The notes: generated by a model from the sequence alone, not told the origin. Positions 44,061 through 53,869 are shown, counted from the first letter of the stretch. The stretch is DNA of 64,000 nt from Mesorhizobium sp. YM1C-6-2 (GCF_003666685.1 NZ_RCIZ01000003.1:310001-374000); one strand, 5' to 3'. Translations and numbers: made by a program.

Positions 44061-45266
44061 ATGACGGGCGCGGGTTTCATTCTCACCATCAACATGTTCG
44101 TCGCGGGGCTGCTCGCCGCGGCGTTCATGGCGATCGCCGCCTACGACCGACGACGGGAATCCGCGCGATGGCTGGCCCTCGGTTACGCGATCGGGGTGGC
44201 GAACTTCCTGCTCGAACTGGTTATCGCGACCGTCGGCACCTCGACGGTGCTCGTGCTTGCCTCCTACGCCGCGCTGCTCGCCGCCTTCACGGCGTTCAAC
44301 GTCGGCATCGCCCGAAAATATGCGGTGCCGGTGCCGTGGACGATCATGGCGGTCATCTTCGTCGCGTCGCTCGTCGGCTGTTACTTCCTGCAGGACATGC
44401 CGCGCGAGTCCTTCGTGCGGATGCTGCTCTACCAGTCGCCCTATTTCATCATGCAGGCCATCGCGACGGGGATCGTCGCACAAGCCAAGATCCGCGCGCC
44501 GGTCGACAACGTGCTCATGGTCCTGCTGGCAGGAAGCGCGCTGCAGTTCCTGTCGAAGCCTTTCCTCCTGGCGAGCTTCGGCGGCACAGGGGCCAGCCCC
44601 GACCAGTATGTGAGGACCGATTACGCGCTGTTCTCCCAGTCGATGGGCACGATCTTCGCCATAGCCGTCGCGCTGATGCTGCTCGTCATCCTCGTTCGCG
44701 ACGTGCTGGCCGAGGCCGACACGCGATCGCAGACCGATACGCTGTCGGGGCTGCTCAACCGGGGAGGCTTCGAAACCCGTGCGGCGAGAGCGCTGCTGGA
44801 AGCCGACAGGCTGGGCGTGCCGGTCTCGCTGGTGATCTCCGATCTCGATCATTTCAAGTCGATCAACGACAGCTTCGGCCATGCGGCCGGCGACGCGGTT
44901 ATCGTGACCTTTGCGGGATTCCTGCGCTCTGCCATGGCCGAGCACCATGTGGCGGGGCGGGTCGGCGGCGAGGAATTCGCCGTTCTGCTGCCCGGCACCA
45001 ATCTTGTCGCGGCACGGCTTTTCGCCGAGGGCACGAGGAATGCCTTCGGCGGACTGATGGTGGAGGGCCTGCCGGCGACGAAACGCTTCACGGCGAGTTT
45101 CGGGGTCGCCGAGCGCGCAAAGGGCGAGACGATCTCCGACCTCATGGGGCGTGCCGACAAGGCGCTCTATCTGGCGAAGAACAGCGGCCGCGACTGCGTG
45201 AAGATCGCACCGAGGCCAAGCGGCCGGCGCGGCGACGACAAGGGCGCGGCGATCAGCCTGGTGTGA
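44061..45266 (+). CDS. Membrane diguanylate cyclase (GGDEF), paralogue
   Basis: A 401-residue paralogue of the previous gene with the same layout: about seven transmembrane helices (to residue about 220), then GGDEF with DTLSGLLNRGGFE, SDLDHFKSINDSFGHAAGD and RVGGEEFAVLLPG. Again the I-site is not RxxD (AEHH), so product inhibition is absent. Start ATG at 44061. It overlaps the convergent ClpP-like gene by 14 bases. A tandem duplication is inferred from the matching architecture. Confidence 0.9.
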   Translation: MTGAGFILTINMFVAGLLAAAFMAIAAYDRRRESARWLALGYAIGVANFLLELVIATVGTSTVLVLASYAALLAAFTAFNVGIARKYAVPVPWTIMAVIFVASLVGCYFLQDMPRESFVRMLLYQSPYFIMQAIATGIVAQAKIRAPVDNVLMVLLAGSALQFLSKPFLLASFGGTGASPDQYVRTDYALFSQSMGTIFAIAVALMLLVILVRDVLAEADTRSQTDTLSGLLNRGGFETRAARALLEADRLGVPVSLVISDLDHFKSINDSFGHAAGDAVIVTFAGFLRSAMAEHHVAGRVGGEEFAVLLPGTNLVAARLFAEGTRNAFGGLMVEGLPATKRFTASFGVAERAKGETISDLMGRADKALYLAKNSGRDCVKIAPRPSGRRGDDKGAAISLV

Positions 45267-46164
45267 GGCCCGGCTTGGTCGCGGAGCCGGTTTCGGCTTT
45301 TCCCGGCGCCACCTTCTGGGCAGTGGCTATAGGTGTGGTGACCAGCCGGTACTTCGCAAGCTCCTCCGGCGAAAAATAGTAGAGCGCCTGCGGCGGCGTA
45401 TCGAGCGCGTGCAGCCAGAGCGTCGGGTCGATGCCCATGTCGATGAGATGGCGGGAGATGCGCGCGGTCGTCGCCTGCGCATCCGCCATGGCCTGGGCCG
45501 GCGCGGTCGTAGCTTGCGAGGCTGCGTAGAACTGGTGCACGCCGACCGCCGCCATCGGCCCGGCGGTCCGCGTCAGGCCGCCGGCGAGGAGGAGCGGGCA
45601 GGACGAGGCGCAGATGGCGCCGTCGGCGACCTGCGTCGCGATGCCCCTGCCGCGCACCAGCCTGGCCATCGCCATGGCGTCGTCGAGTGCACCGCCGGGC
45701 GAGTTCAGCGAGACGGTCTTCACGTATTCGCCGCGCGCCTCGATCTCGGCGGCGAAACGGGCGGCGGCGCCCTGATCGATGCTGCCTTCGGCGGCGAGCA
45801 CGCCGTCGCCCTGCAGCGTGAAGGTCATCGGGCGGGCAAGAATCTCCTCGCCGGTGGTGACGAAGCGGCGCGGATCGCCGGACGGCAGCGGCGTGTCGGT
45901 CTGCACGACCGGCGGCAGGATCGGATCGGAAGGCGCGGCGGGCATTGAGGCTTCGGGAGCCCACCAGCCGTTCTCGCGCGACAGTTCGTTGAGGTCGAGC
46001 GCCAGCACGCCGATGGCACCGAGAAGCATGCCGCGGAAGACCCAGCGCACGACCTCGCCGTCATCGAAGCGCGCAAAATAGCGGACGATGGGGTTGCGCC
46101 GCCGCCGCGGCGCACCGTCCAGGGAAGCAGGCAAGGCCCCGGGAAGCGGCTGGACTTCGCTCAT
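45253..46164 (-). CDS. ClpP/crotonase-fold periplasmic serine-protease-like membrane protein
   Basis: A 303-residue protein with a basic N-terminus, one transmembrane helix (about 42-58) and a domain that resembles COG3904/ClpP-like periplasmic proteins: SLNSPGGALDDAMAMARLVRGRG (oxyanion-type loop), then GAICASSCPLLLAGG with candidate nucleophile S187 or S188, and GVHQFY (H210). A periplasmic protease or sheddase role is inferred from the fold. Its start overlaps the upstream coiled-coil membrane protein by four bases, so they are one unit. Confidence 0.75.
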   Translation of the reverse strand: MSEVQPLPGALPASLDGAPRRRRNPIVRYFARFDDGEVVRWVFRGMLLGAIGVLALDLNELSRENGWWAPEASMPAAPSDPILPPVVQTDTPLPSGDPRRFVTTGEEILARPMTFTLQGDGVLAAEGSIDQGAAARFAAEIEARGEYVKTVSLNSPGGALDDAMAMARLVRGRGIATQVADGAICASSCPLLLAGGLTRTAGPMAAVGVHQFYAASQATTAPAQAMADAQATTARISRHLIDMGIDPTLWLHALDTPPQALYYFSPEELAKYRLVTTPIATAQKVAPGKAETGSATKPGLTPG

Positions 46165-47480
46165 GGATCGCTCCGCTTGCGCTCGCCGAGCGTCAGCGGC
46201 GTGACGTTCTCGGCGGATGGCGGGACAGGTTCGGCGGAAGCCGCGGGCTGCTGCTGTTCCTGGGCGGCCTCCAGCCTTGCGGCAGCCTGTCTCCGGGCGA
46301 GCAGAGCTTCATGCAGATCGAGCGAGCGCATCATGTCGCCGGCGGTGATGCGGTCGGCCTCCTCGATATCGTCCTCGCCGCGCCGCATGGCCGCATGCAC
46401 GACGCACATCACGCCGACCAGCACGGCGGGCAGCAGGTCGATGGAGATCGCGCCGGCCCAGCTCGGGATGAAGTCGGCGGCATAGCGGATGACGGCTTCA
46501 GCCGAGGTCAGGGGCACATAGCGGCGTTCGGGCACCTTCGGCTGGGCGAGGATTTCGCCGGCGGCGTCGGCGAGCGCCTTGGACTGTGCTTCCACCGAGG
46601 TGCGGATGGTCGCCATGACCAGGTCCTGGCGGCCTGCGAGATCGCCGGTCGAGCCGTCCGCGACCGGGGCGATGAAGCCCACCGAGAGGTCGGCCGCGGC
46701 GCGCATCACCGACGGCGCGATCGATGTCTGCTCCAGCGCCGCGATGACGCCGGTGAGCTTGACGGCCTCGGCCGCGAACTGATCCGAGCGCTGGTCGATC
46801 GGACCCGGCGCCGATACGAGGCCGCGCATGGTCGCAAGATGTGACTGGCCCTCGGTGAAACCGTTCTGCACCGTCTCGCGCGAAGCTTCGATGGTCGCGG
46901 CGAGCTCGTTCATCTGCGCCGACATCTGGGTGAGCAACTGCACGACGCTGCCCGATCCCGACGTGCCGGTCAGCGCGCCCGTCGCCTGCTCGTCGGCGGC
47001 AAGCCTGGCAAAACGCTCCGACGCGCGTTGGATGTCGGGCAGCAGGGACAGTGCGCCGAGCGCATTGCCATGGGCCTGGTCGAGATCCGCCGTGTAGTCC
47101 TCAAGGGTGACGGCGAGATGCTGTTCCACGGCCGCAGAGCCGGCGAGCGCGGCGGCGTTCAGCCAGGACGACATGGCGACGATCATGGCGCAGCCGACCG
47201 CCATGATGCCGACCAGCGCCAGGCGCGATCCGCCGTCCCGCATCTCGGGAAGGAAGCGGATCAGGTAGATCCAGAAGCCGTACATGGCGACCGAGACCGA
47301 CACCGAGTAGATGACGGCGGCGAAGAAGACGAGGGTCGCGGAACCGTCGAGCAGCGAGCGGACGCCGAGATAGGTGTAGACGCCGCTGCCAAGCGCCAGC
47401 GTCGCCAGCACGAAACGCGTCATCGTTTCGAGGGACGCAATATGCTCCTTCAGGCGGCGTGTCTGAACGGCGCGGCTCAT
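46161..47480 (-). CDS. Membrane protein with large periplasmic helical domain
   Basis: A 439-residue protein with three N-terminal transmembrane helices (about 20-42, 48-74, 85-108), a helical domain of about 235 residues (about 110-345) with coiled-coil character, one further helix (about 345-365), and a Gln/Glu-rich cytoplasmic tail. The layout recalls sensory membrane proteins, but no HAMP, kinase or GGDEF domain is present. It is coupled (ATGA overlap) to the ClpP-like gene, which suggests that one senses or presents substrates for the other. No family recognised. Confidence 0.7.
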   Translation of the reverse strand: MSRAVQTRRLKEHIASLETMTRFVLATLALGSGVYTYLGVRSLLDGSATLVFFAAVIYSVSVSVAMYGFWIYLIRFLPEMRDGGSRLALVGIMAVGCAMIVAMSSWLNAAALAGSAAVEQHLAVTLEDYTADLDQAHGNALGALSLLPDIQRASERFARLAADEQATGALTGTSGSGSVVQLLTQMSAQMNELAATIEASRETVQNGFTEGQSHLATMRGLVSAPGPIDQRSDQFAAEAVKLTGVIAALEQTSIAPSVMRAAADLSVGFIAPVADGSTGDLAGRQDLVMATIRTSVEAQSKALADAAGEILAQPKVPERRYVPLTSAEAVIRYAADFIPSWAGAISIDLLPAVLVGVMCVVHAAMRRGEDDIEEADRITAGDMMRSLDLHEALLARRQAAARLEAAQEQQQPAASAEPVPPSAENVTPLTLGERKRSDP

Positions 47481-47535
47481 CTGTCCTCAACTCTCACGCG
47501 TGCGCCCCGCAACGGGACGCAGAAAGATGACCAAA

Positions 47536-47961
47536 TCAGGGCTGGACGCGTCTGATCGCGGCGCCGGGCGCGGCGTGTTCGCGGCCGCCGCACCACTTGC
47601 CGGGGAGATCCGGCAGCTCGCCGTCTTCGAGGCCGTACATGTAGCTGCGGCCCTTGAGCAGGACGGCCGGCCTCCAGCACTCGTAGGGCACGGCCTCGTC
47701 GTCGTTGTAATAGACGACGCCGTCCGGGCTGGCGGCTCCTTCGTAGCTGGCGAGTTCCCGGGCAAGATGGCCCTGGCCGACGACGATGCGCTTGTAGCCG
47801 CTGCGGCTGTGGACGACGAGATTGCCGAAGCTGTCGGCATAGATCCGGTCGTGGTAGGGGCCGCCGCCGGCATAGGCGGGAACGGCGAGCCCGCCGGCCA
47901 CCAGGGCAAGGGCGAGCGGCAGGAAGCTCAGTCCACTCAGTCTCGAACGCATGCGCGTCAT
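47536..47961 (-). CDS. Secreted hypothetical protein
   Basis: A 141-residue protein with a signal peptide (RLSGLSFLPLALALVAGGLAVPAYA) and a mature domain of about 110 residues rich in Tyr and Gly (HDRIYADSFGNLVVH, YYNDDEAVPYECWRPAVLL, GKWCGGREHAA). Two Cys may form a disulfide. A CtrA-type box lies about 48 bases upstream of the start. No family recognised. Confidence 0.7.
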   Translation of the reverse strand: MTRMRSRLSGLSFLPLALALVAGGLAVPAYAGGGPYHDRIYADSFGNLVVHSRSGYKRIVVGQGHLARELASYEGAASPDGVVYYNDDEAVPYECWRPAVLLKGRSYMYGLEDGELPDLPGKWCGGREHAAPGAAIRRVQP

Positions 47962-48351
47962 CCTTCGTGCGGGTCAGGGCAATCGCCCTTCGCCTCCTCG
48001 CCGACAAGTTAACCTTTTCTTAAGCTTTGTTAATAGCTCAAGGCCGGATGCCGGTCACGGCTTCGGCAAACATGGTTAATATCGACGGAGCGGTGTTGCG
48101 GCGGCGGAAGCTGATTCGACCTCTCCGGCTCATTTTGCGCTGCAACAGACGGGCCGCCCGGTTCAAATCGATTGAAGCAGGCGATCCATCCTCGCGCATG
48201 GGGCTGTCGGGGCTAAATATCCGCGCCGGAACGGTTTTCGCACTTTGACGCGGTGCAAAAAGAGTTTTAGGGAAGCGGGCAGCAAACGTCGCAAACCGCG
48301 CCCGTCATGTTTATCCGGAAGGGCAGCGATAGGCGCCTATCTGGGGGAGCC
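47962..48351. other. Intergenic region before sdhC
   Basis: 390 bases without a supported gene. It contains the CtrA-type box at 48008-48023 and, further right, the sdh promoter region (AT-rich tracts near 48245-48270). A 73-codon ORF at 48027-48248 has no ribosome site and is not supported. Confidence 0.6.
48008..48023 (-). promoter_or_regulatory. CtrA-type box upstream of the secreted hypothetical gene
   Basis: On the minus strand the sequence is TTAA-GAAAAGG-TTAAC, a full match to TTAA-N7-TTAAC. Confidence 0.55.
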
Positions 48352-48750
48352 ATGAGCAAGGCCGCAGCCACCCGAGCAAGACCGCTTTCACCGCATCTGA
48401 CGGTCTATCGCTGGCCCATCACCATGACGATGTCGATCCTGCACCGCATCACCGGCGGTGCGCTGTATGTCGGCACGCTGCTGGTCGCCTGGTGGCTGAT
48501 CGCCGCGGCGACGTCGGAGAGCTATTTCAGCTTCGTCGACGGCCTGGTCGGATCGTGGTTCGGGCTGCTCGTGCTGTTCGGCTACACGTGGGCGCTGTTC
48601 CTGCATCTCCTAGGCGGGGTAAGGCACCTGATCTGGGACACCGGCGTCGGCCTCGAGAAGCACACGGCATCGCAGCTCGGGTGGGCGACGCTGATCGGCT
48701 CGGTGGTGCTGACGCTTGCCCTCTGGGCCCTTTATTTCACGGCCGGGTGA
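48352..48750 (+). CDS. sdhC: Succinate dehydrogenase cytochrome b556 subunit
   Basis: A 132-residue integral membrane subunit of complex II with three transmembrane helices. The motif RPLSPHLTVYRW near the N-terminus and HRITG are family-defining; the heme b ligand His is in HLLGGVRHLIWD. The ATG at 48352 has a GGGGGAG site; a longer upstream frame is a shadow. First gene of sdhCDAB. Confidence 0.95.
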   Translation: MSKAAATRARPLSPHLTVYRWPITMTMSILHRITGGALYVGTLLVAWWLIAAATSESYFSFVDGLVGSWFGLLVLFGYTWALFLHLLGGVRHLIWDTGVGLEKHTASQLGWATLIGSVVLTLALWALYFTAG

Positions 48751-48755
48751 CGAAG

Positions 48756-49139
48756 ATGAGCGACATGCGAACCCCTCTGGGCCGAGTGCGCGGCCTCGGC
48801 TCCGCCAAGGAAGGCACCGACCATTTCTGGCTGATCCGCCTGTCGGCGATCGCGCTGGTCCCGCTCGCCTTTTTCGTGATTGGCTGGATCGTGTCGTTGC
48901 GCGGCGCGGACTCCGCCCAGATCAAGGCGTCGCTTTCATATCCGCCCACGACTTTCGTCGTCGGGCTGTTCGTGCTGATCAGCCTCTATCACATGCGGCT
49001 CGGCATGCAGCTCATCATCGAGGACTATGCGCACAACGAGCTGAACAAGCTGGTGCTCTTGATCCTCAACACCTTCTTCACGATCCTGATCGGCGCAGCC
49101 TCGCTGTTTGCCCTTCTGAAAATTGCATTCGGGGGCTGA
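48756..49139 (+). CDS. sdhD: Succinate dehydrogenase membrane anchor subunit
   Basis: A 127-residue membrane anchor of complex II with three transmembrane helices and the quinone-site-associated [17 protein letters not shown] motif (HxxxG-type with Asp-Tyr). Starts five bases after the sdhC stop at ATG 48756. Confidence 0.94.
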   Translation: MSDMRTPLGRVRGLGSAKEGTDHFWLIRLSAIALVPLAFFVIGWIVSLRGADSAQIKASLSYPPTTFVVGLFVLISLYHMRLGMQLIIEDYAHNELNKLVLLILNTFFTILIGAASLFALLKIAFGG

Positions 49140-49140
49140 T

Positions 49141-50973
49141 GTGACCGCGTCTTCGACAAGCACGAAGCCTGCCTACACCTATATCGACCATACGTTCGAC
49201 GTCGTCGTGGTGGGCGCCGGCGGCGCCGGGCTTCGCGCCACGCTCGGCATGGCCGAGCAGGGACTGAAAACCGCCTGCATCACCAAGGTCTTCCCGACGC
49301 GCTCGCATACGGTGGCGGCGCAGGGCGGCATCGCCGCCTCGCTGCAGAACATGGGCCCCGACAGCTGGCAGTGGCACATGTACGACACCGTCAAGGGGTC
49401 GGACTGGCTGGGCGACACCGACGCGCAGGAATACATGGTGCGCGAGGCGCCGGCGGCGGTCTACGAACTCGAGCACTACGGCGTGCCCTTCTCGCGCACC
49501 GAGGAAGGAAAGATCTACCAGCGGCCGTTCGGTGGCCACATGATGAACTATGGCGACGGACCGCCGGTGCAGCGCACCTGCGCGGCGGCCGACCGCACCG
49601 GCCATGCGATCCTGCACACGCTCTACGGCCAGTCGCTGAAGCACAATGCGCAATTCTTCATCGAATATTTCGCGCTCGACCTGATCATGGAGCCGGACGG
49701 GCGCTGCACCGGCGTCGTCGCCTGGAACCTAGACGACGGCACCATCCACCGCTTTTCCGCCAAGATGGTCGTGCTCGCCACCGGCGGTTACGGCCGCGCC
49801 TATTTCTCGGCGACGTCGGCGCATACCTGCACCGGCGACGGCGGCGGCATGGTGGCGCGGGCCGGGCTTCCCCTCCAGGACATGGAGTTCGTCCAGTTCC
49901 ATCCCACCGGTATCTACGGCGCCGGCTGCCTGATCACCGAGGGCGCGCGCGGCGAGGGCGGCTATCTCGTCAATTCGGAAGGCGAGCGCTTCATGGAGCG
50001 CTATGCCCCCTCCGCCAAGGACCTTGCGAGCCGCGACGTCGTCTCGCGCTGCATGACGATGGAAATCCGCGAAGGCCGCGGCGTCGGCAGGAACAAGGAC
50101 CACATCTTCCTGCATCTCGACCATCTCGATCCGGCCGTGCTGCACGAGCGACTGCCGGGCATTTCGGAGTCGGCCAAGATCTTTGCCGGCGTCGACGTGA
50201 CCCGCGAACCGATCCCGGTGCTGCCGACGGTCCACTACAACATGGGCGGCATCCCGACCAATTATTGGGGCGAAGTGCTGAACCCGACCGCCGACAACCC
50301 CGACCGCGTGTCGCCCGGCCTGATGGCGGTGGGCGAGGCGGGCTGCGCCTCGGTGCACGGCGCCAACCGGCTGGGCTCCAACTCGCTGATCGACCTGGTC
50401 GTCTTCGGTCGCGCCGCGGCGATCCGCGCCGGCCAGGTCGTCGACCGCGAAGCGCCGGCGCCCGCGATCAACCACGCTGCGGTGGAGAAGATCATGGAGC
50501 GCTTCGATCGGCTGCGCCATGCCAGCGGCGGTTCGCCGACCGCTGTGGTGCGCGAAAAGATGCAGCGCGCCATGCAGGAGGACGCGGCGGTGTTCCGCAC
50601 GCAGGAATCGCTGGAGAACGGCTGCAAGCGCATATCGGAGATCTGGGGCGAGCTGAAGGACCTGCACGTCACCGACCGCTCGATGATCTGGAACTCCGAC
50701 CTCGTCGAGACGCTGGAGCTTGAAAACCTGATGGCCAACGCCATCGCCACCGTCCACGGCGCCGAGGCGCGCAAGGAGAGCCGGGGCGCGCACGCCCGCG
50801 AGGATTTCTCCGACCGCGACGACGCGAACTGGCGCAAGCACACGCTGGCGCATGTGGCGCCCGACGGCAAGGTGACGCTCAGCTACCGGCCGGTGCACAC
50901 CGAAACCATGCTGCCCTACGACCAGGGCGGCATCGACCCGGCCAAGATCGCGCCCAAGGCGCGGGTGTATTGA
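49141..50973 (+). CDS. sdhA: Succinate dehydrogenase flavoprotein subunit
   Basis: Oxidises succinate to fumarate with covalently bound FAD. The 610-residue protein has GAGGAGLRA, the flavinylated His in [14 protein letters not shown], the substrate motifs [21 protein letters not shown] split in pieces, and the C-terminal Tyr. The start is GTG at 49141, directly after the sdhD stop; a TTG at 49123 would overlap it. Confidence 0.97.
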   Translation: MTASSTSTKPAYTYIDHTFDVVVVGAGGAGLRATLGMAEQGLKTACITKVFPTRSHTVAAQGGIAASLQNMGPDSWQWHMYDTVKGSDWLGDTDAQEYMVREAPAAVYELEHYGVPFSRTEEGKIYQRPFGGHMMNYGDGPPVQRTCAAADRTGHAILHTLYGQSLKHNAQFFIEYFALDLIMEPDGRCTGVVAWNLDDGTIHRFSAKMVVLATGGYGRAYFSATSAHTCTGDGGGMVARAGLPLQDMEFVQFHPTGIYGAGCLITEGARGEGGYLVNSEGERFMERYAPSAKDLASRDVVSRCMTMEIREGRGVGRNKDHIFLHLDHLDPAVLHERLPGISESAKIFAGVDVTREPIPVLPTVHYNMGGIPTNYWGEVLNPTADNPDRVSPGLMAVGEAGCASVHGANRLGSNSLIDLVVFGRAAAIRAGQVVDREAPAPAINHAAVEKIMERFDRLRHASGGSPTAVVREKMQRAMQEDAAVFRTQESLENGCKRISEIWGELKDLHVTDRSMIWNSDLVETLELENLMANAIATVHGAEARKESRGAHAREDFSDRDDANWRKHTLAHVAPDGKVTLSYRPVHTETMLPYDQGGIDPAKIAPKARVY

Positions 50974-50989
50974 GAAGGGACGGCTTCGA

Positions 50990-51769
50990 ATGGTTGAACT
51001 AACCCTTCCCAAGAACTCGCAGATCAAGCAGGGCAAAACCTGGCCGAAGCCGGAAGGCGCGACCAATCTGCGCGAATACCGGATCTATCGCTGGAACCCC
51101 GACGAAGGCGGCAATCCGAGCGTCGACACCTATTTCGTCGACATGGACGATTGCGGGCCGATGGTGCTCGACGCGCTTTTGTGGATCAAGAACAAGATCG
51201 ACCCGACGCTGACGCTGCGCCGCTCCTGCCGCGAGGGCATCTGCGGCTCCTGCGCGATGAACATCGACGGCTCGAACACGCTGGCCTGCACCAAGGGTGC
51301 CGACGACATCAAGGGCGCGGTCAAGGTCTATCCGCTGCCGCACATGCAGGTGGTGAAGGACCTCGTGCCCGACCTCACCACCTTCTACGCCCAGCACGCC
51401 TCGATCCAGCCCTATCTGCAGACCGTGTCGCCCGAGCCGGCCAAGGAATGGCGGCAGAGCCACGAGGACCGGCAGAAGCTCGACGGGCTCTACGAGTGCA
51501 TCCTCTGCGCCTGCTGCTCGACCGCCTGCCCGAGCTACTGGTGGAACGGCGAGCGCTATCTCGGACCTGCCGTGCTCCTGCAGGCCTACCGCTGGCTGAT
51601 CGATTCGAGAGACGAGGCAACCGGCGAGCGGCTTGACAATCTGGAGGATCCGTTCCGCCTCTACCGCTGCCACACCATCATGAACTGCACGCAGACCTGC
51701 CCGAAGGGATTGAACCCGGCCAAGGCGATCGCGGAGATCAAGAAGATGATGGTGGAGAGAAGGGTCTGA
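50990..51769 (+). CDS. sdhB: Succinate dehydrogenase iron-sulfur subunit
   Basis: A 259-residue electron-transfer subunit of complex II. The [2Fe-2S] motif [15 protein letters not shown]...LAC, the [4Fe-4S] motif [16 protein letters not shown] and the [3Fe-4S] motif [11 protein letters not shown] are all complete. It follows sdhA by 16 bases and precedes the yceH-like gene by two bases. Confidence 0.97.
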   Translation: MVELTLPKNSQIKQGKTWPKPEGATNLREYRIYRWNPDEGGNPSVDTYFVDMDDCGPMVLDALLWIKNKIDPTLTLRRSCREGICGSCAMNIDGSNTLACTKGADDIKGAVKVYPLPHMQVVKDLVPDLTTFYAQHASIQPYLQTVSPEPAKEWRQSHEDRQKLDGLYECILCACCSTACPSYWWNGERYLGPAVLLQAYRWLIDSRDEATGERLDNLEDPFRLYRCHTIMNCTQTCPKGLNPAKAIAEIKKMMVERRV

Positions 51770-51771
51770 TC

Positions 51772-52404
51772 TTGTCGGACGACCTTCCCATCCTCAATCC
51801 TGCTGAAGCCCGCATACTCGGTTCGCTGATCGAGAAGAAGGAGCTGACGCCCGACGTCTATCCGCTGACAGTGAACGGCGCGCTCGCGGCGGCCAACCAG
51901 AAGACGGCGCGCGAGCCGGTGATGGAGCTCGCCCAGACCGAGGTCTACCGCGCGCTGAAGATGCTCATCGAGAAAGGGCTGGTACGCCAACTTTCGGCGA
52001 CGCGGGTCGAGCGTTACGAGCATGTTCTGCCGCAGAAATTCTCGCTCACCCAGCCGCAGATCGCCATCATCGGCCTGCTTCTCCTGCGCGGACCGCAGAC
52101 GGCGCACGAGCTGATGGCGCGCTCGGAGCGCATGGCGCGTTTCCAGTCGGTCGATCAGCTGCGCGGGGACCTCGACCTTCTGATCGGCCGGCGGCCGCCG
52201 CTGCTGCAACTGATCGAACGCGGCCCCGGCCAGCGCGAGGACCGCTACGCACAGCTTCTCACCGGACCGGTGCAGGCAACGGCCGCCCCTGCTTCGGGCG
52301 CTGTCGCATCATCCTATTCGTCGGATCTGGAAGGACGCGTCGAAGCGCTGGAGCGGCAGGTGGCCGAGCTGACGGAGAAGCTGCGCATCCTCGCCGGCGA
52401 CTGA
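51772..52404 (+). CDS. YceH family (DUF480) protein
   Basis: A 210-residue protein of the YceH family with two tandem winged-helix-like domains and a C-terminal coiled coil (EGRVEALERQVAELTEKLRIL). The N-terminal ARILGSLIEKKELTPDVYPLTVNGALAAANQKTAREP is diagnostic. The start is TTG two bases after the sdhB stop; its weak start suggests coupling to sdhB. Function unproven (linked to membrane stress in enterobacteria). Confidence 0.9.
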   Translation: MSDDLPILNPAEARILGSLIEKKELTPDVYPLTVNGALAAANQKTAREPVMELAQTEVYRALKMLIEKGLVRQLSATRVERYEHVLPQKFSLTQPQIAIIGLLLLRGPQTAHELMARSERMARFQSVDQLRGDLDLLIGRRPPLLQLIERGPGQREDRYAQLLTGPVQATAAPASGAVASSYSSDLEGRVEALERQVAELTEKLRILAGD

Positions 52405-52416
52405 CCGCCGCCGGCG

Positions 52417-53046
52417 TCAGAGGATCTCGAACACGAACGCCTTCACCAGCACGTCCGGCTCGGCGATGGCGAAGGCCCGGAAAGGCGGGCTTTCCTCCAT
52501 GGGCCGCCAGCGTCCAGCCTGTTCAAGCCGGCTAAAGACGTCCAGGAACCCGTCCCTTTCGAGCACGCTGTCGCGAACGGTGAAAATGGCATGGCCGCCG
52601 GGTCGCGCGATGCGCACAAGTTCGTCGAGGCTGGATGCCGGGGCGTGTCCTTCGGTGAACACGCCGGTCGACAGGAACGCCGTGAAGTAGTCGTCCGGCC
52701 AGGGCAGCGTCTCGCCAAGCGTCGCGCGCTTCAGGGCGCTGTAAGCGTTTCGCCGTCGCGCGAGGCCAAGCATCTCCTCCGAGAAGTCGAGCCCCTCGAT
52801 CGCGTCGTAGCCGAGCGCCCGGAGATAGGGACCGGACAATCCGGTTCCGCAGCCGGCGTCGAGCAAGGGGGCGTTCCTGACCGGCACGTAACGCGCCACC
52901 CAGCCGGCGATGATGAAGGGCAGGCAGTAGCCGAGCTCCACCGTCTGGCGGTCGTAGCCGCTCGACCATTTCGCGTAGGCCGACGCGAGTTCCCCGGCGG
53001 AGTTCGCCGCATAGACCTCTTCCAGCGCGGATTTCTCCGGATTCAT
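52417..53046 (-). CDS. Class I SAM-dependent methyltransferase
   Basis: A 209-residue methyltransferase (Methyltransf_11/25 type) with the SAM-binding motif LLDAGCGTGLSGP, the acidic strand end GLDFSEEML and LVRIARPGGHAIFTV. The N-terminal segment YAKWSSGYDRQTVE is often seen in small-molecule methyltransferases. Start ATG at 53046 has AGGAGGAAG; the long upstream frame is a shadow through the permease. It overlaps the upstream permease by four bases and is the fourth gene of the amino-acid ABC unit. Substrate unknown. Confidence 0.85.
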   Translation of the reverse strand: MNPEKSALEEVYAANSAGELASAYAKWSSGYDRQTVELGYCLPFIIAGWVARYVPVRNAPLLDAGCGTGLSGPYLRALGYDAIEGLDFSEEMLGLARRRNAYSALKRATLGETLPWPDDYFTAFLSTGVFTEGHAPASSLDELVRIARPGGHAIFTVRDSVLERDGFLDVFSRLEQAGRWRPMEESPPFRAFAIAEPDVLVKAFVFEIL

Positions 53047-53867
53047 CCGCTTCCTCCTCCCCTTTGGCGCATCCGCCGCTCGAGCGCGCGCAGCGCGATC
53101 GACAGGCCGACCGTCAGGATAAGATAGATATAGGCGACGATCGAATAGGTTTCGAAGAAGCGGAATGAGCCGGCGGCGTAGATCTTGCCCATCTGGGTGA
53201 TGTCGGCGACGCCGAGCACGGAGACAAGGGAACTGTCCTTGACCAGCGCGATGAAGTCGTTGCCGAGCGGCGGCAGGATGGTGCGGATCGCCTGCGGCAT
53301 GACGATGTGGCGAAAGCGGCGATAGCGCGACAGGCCGAGAGCCTTGGCCGCCTCTATCTGGCCGGCGCCAACGGACTGGATGCCGGCGCGGAAGACCTCG
53401 GCGATGAAGGGCGAATAGCCGATCATCAACGCAAGCACGGCGCGCCACAGCAGCGGCACGTCGCGCACCTGCAGCTCGCCCGCGATACCCGCCTGCTGCA
53501 ACGGGGCGGTGACGAAATTCCAGCCGGCGACGAAGGCCGGCACGCCGGCGAAGGCGATCCAGAAGAGCAGCACCAGGATGGGGATGCCGCGGATGATTTC
53601 CACATAGAAACGCGCGGTCTGCCGGAGCACGGACGAGCCCGACAGCGCCATGAGCGCGATGCCGAGGCCGATCGCGGACGCCGCGGCGAAGGAGACAAGC
53701 GTGACGGCGATGGTGATGCCGATCCCCTTGGCGACGGTGGCGAAGACCTGGCTGTAGAGATCGCTGGTGAAGATCGCGACGGCGGCGGCTGCCGCCAGGA
53801 CGAGGGCCGCCACCAGCCACCACGGAAACTCGGCCCTGCCCCTCCGGTCCGGCGAACCCTCCGGCAT
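53043..53867 (-). CDS. Polar amino-acid ABC transporter permease (HisMQ/GlnP type)
   Basis: A permease of about 274 residues with five to six transmembrane helices and the EAA-like motif GQIEAAKALGLSRYRRFRHIVMPQAIR. The start at 53867 (MPEGSPDRRGR) lies just after the GNAT gene stop. It acts with the binding protein at 54393-55184. No ATPase gene is present in this cluster. Confidence 0.9.
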   Translation of the reverse strand: MPEGSPDRRGRAEFPWWLVAALVLAAAAAVAIFTSDLYSQVFATVAKGIGITIAVTLVSFAAASAIGLGIALMALSGSSVLRQTARFYVEIIRGIPILVLLFWIAFAGVPAFVAGWNFVTAPLQQAGIAGELQVRDVPLLWRAVLALMIGYSPFIAEVFRAGIQSVGAGQIEAAKALGLSRYRRFRHIVMPQAIRTILPPLGNDFIALVKDSSLVSVLGVADITQMGKIYAAGSFRFFETYSIVAYIYLILTVGLSIALRALERRMRQRGGGSG

Positions 53868-53869
53868 GA

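Noticed and set aside
48159-48170. GGTTCAAATC, a T-loop-like sequence
   Set aside because: No acceptor, D or anticodon stems can be built around it; not a tRNA.
48027-48248. A 73-codon ORF before sdhC
   Set aside because: No ribosome site, basic low-complexity product, and it overlaps the sdh promoter region and the CtrA-type box edge.
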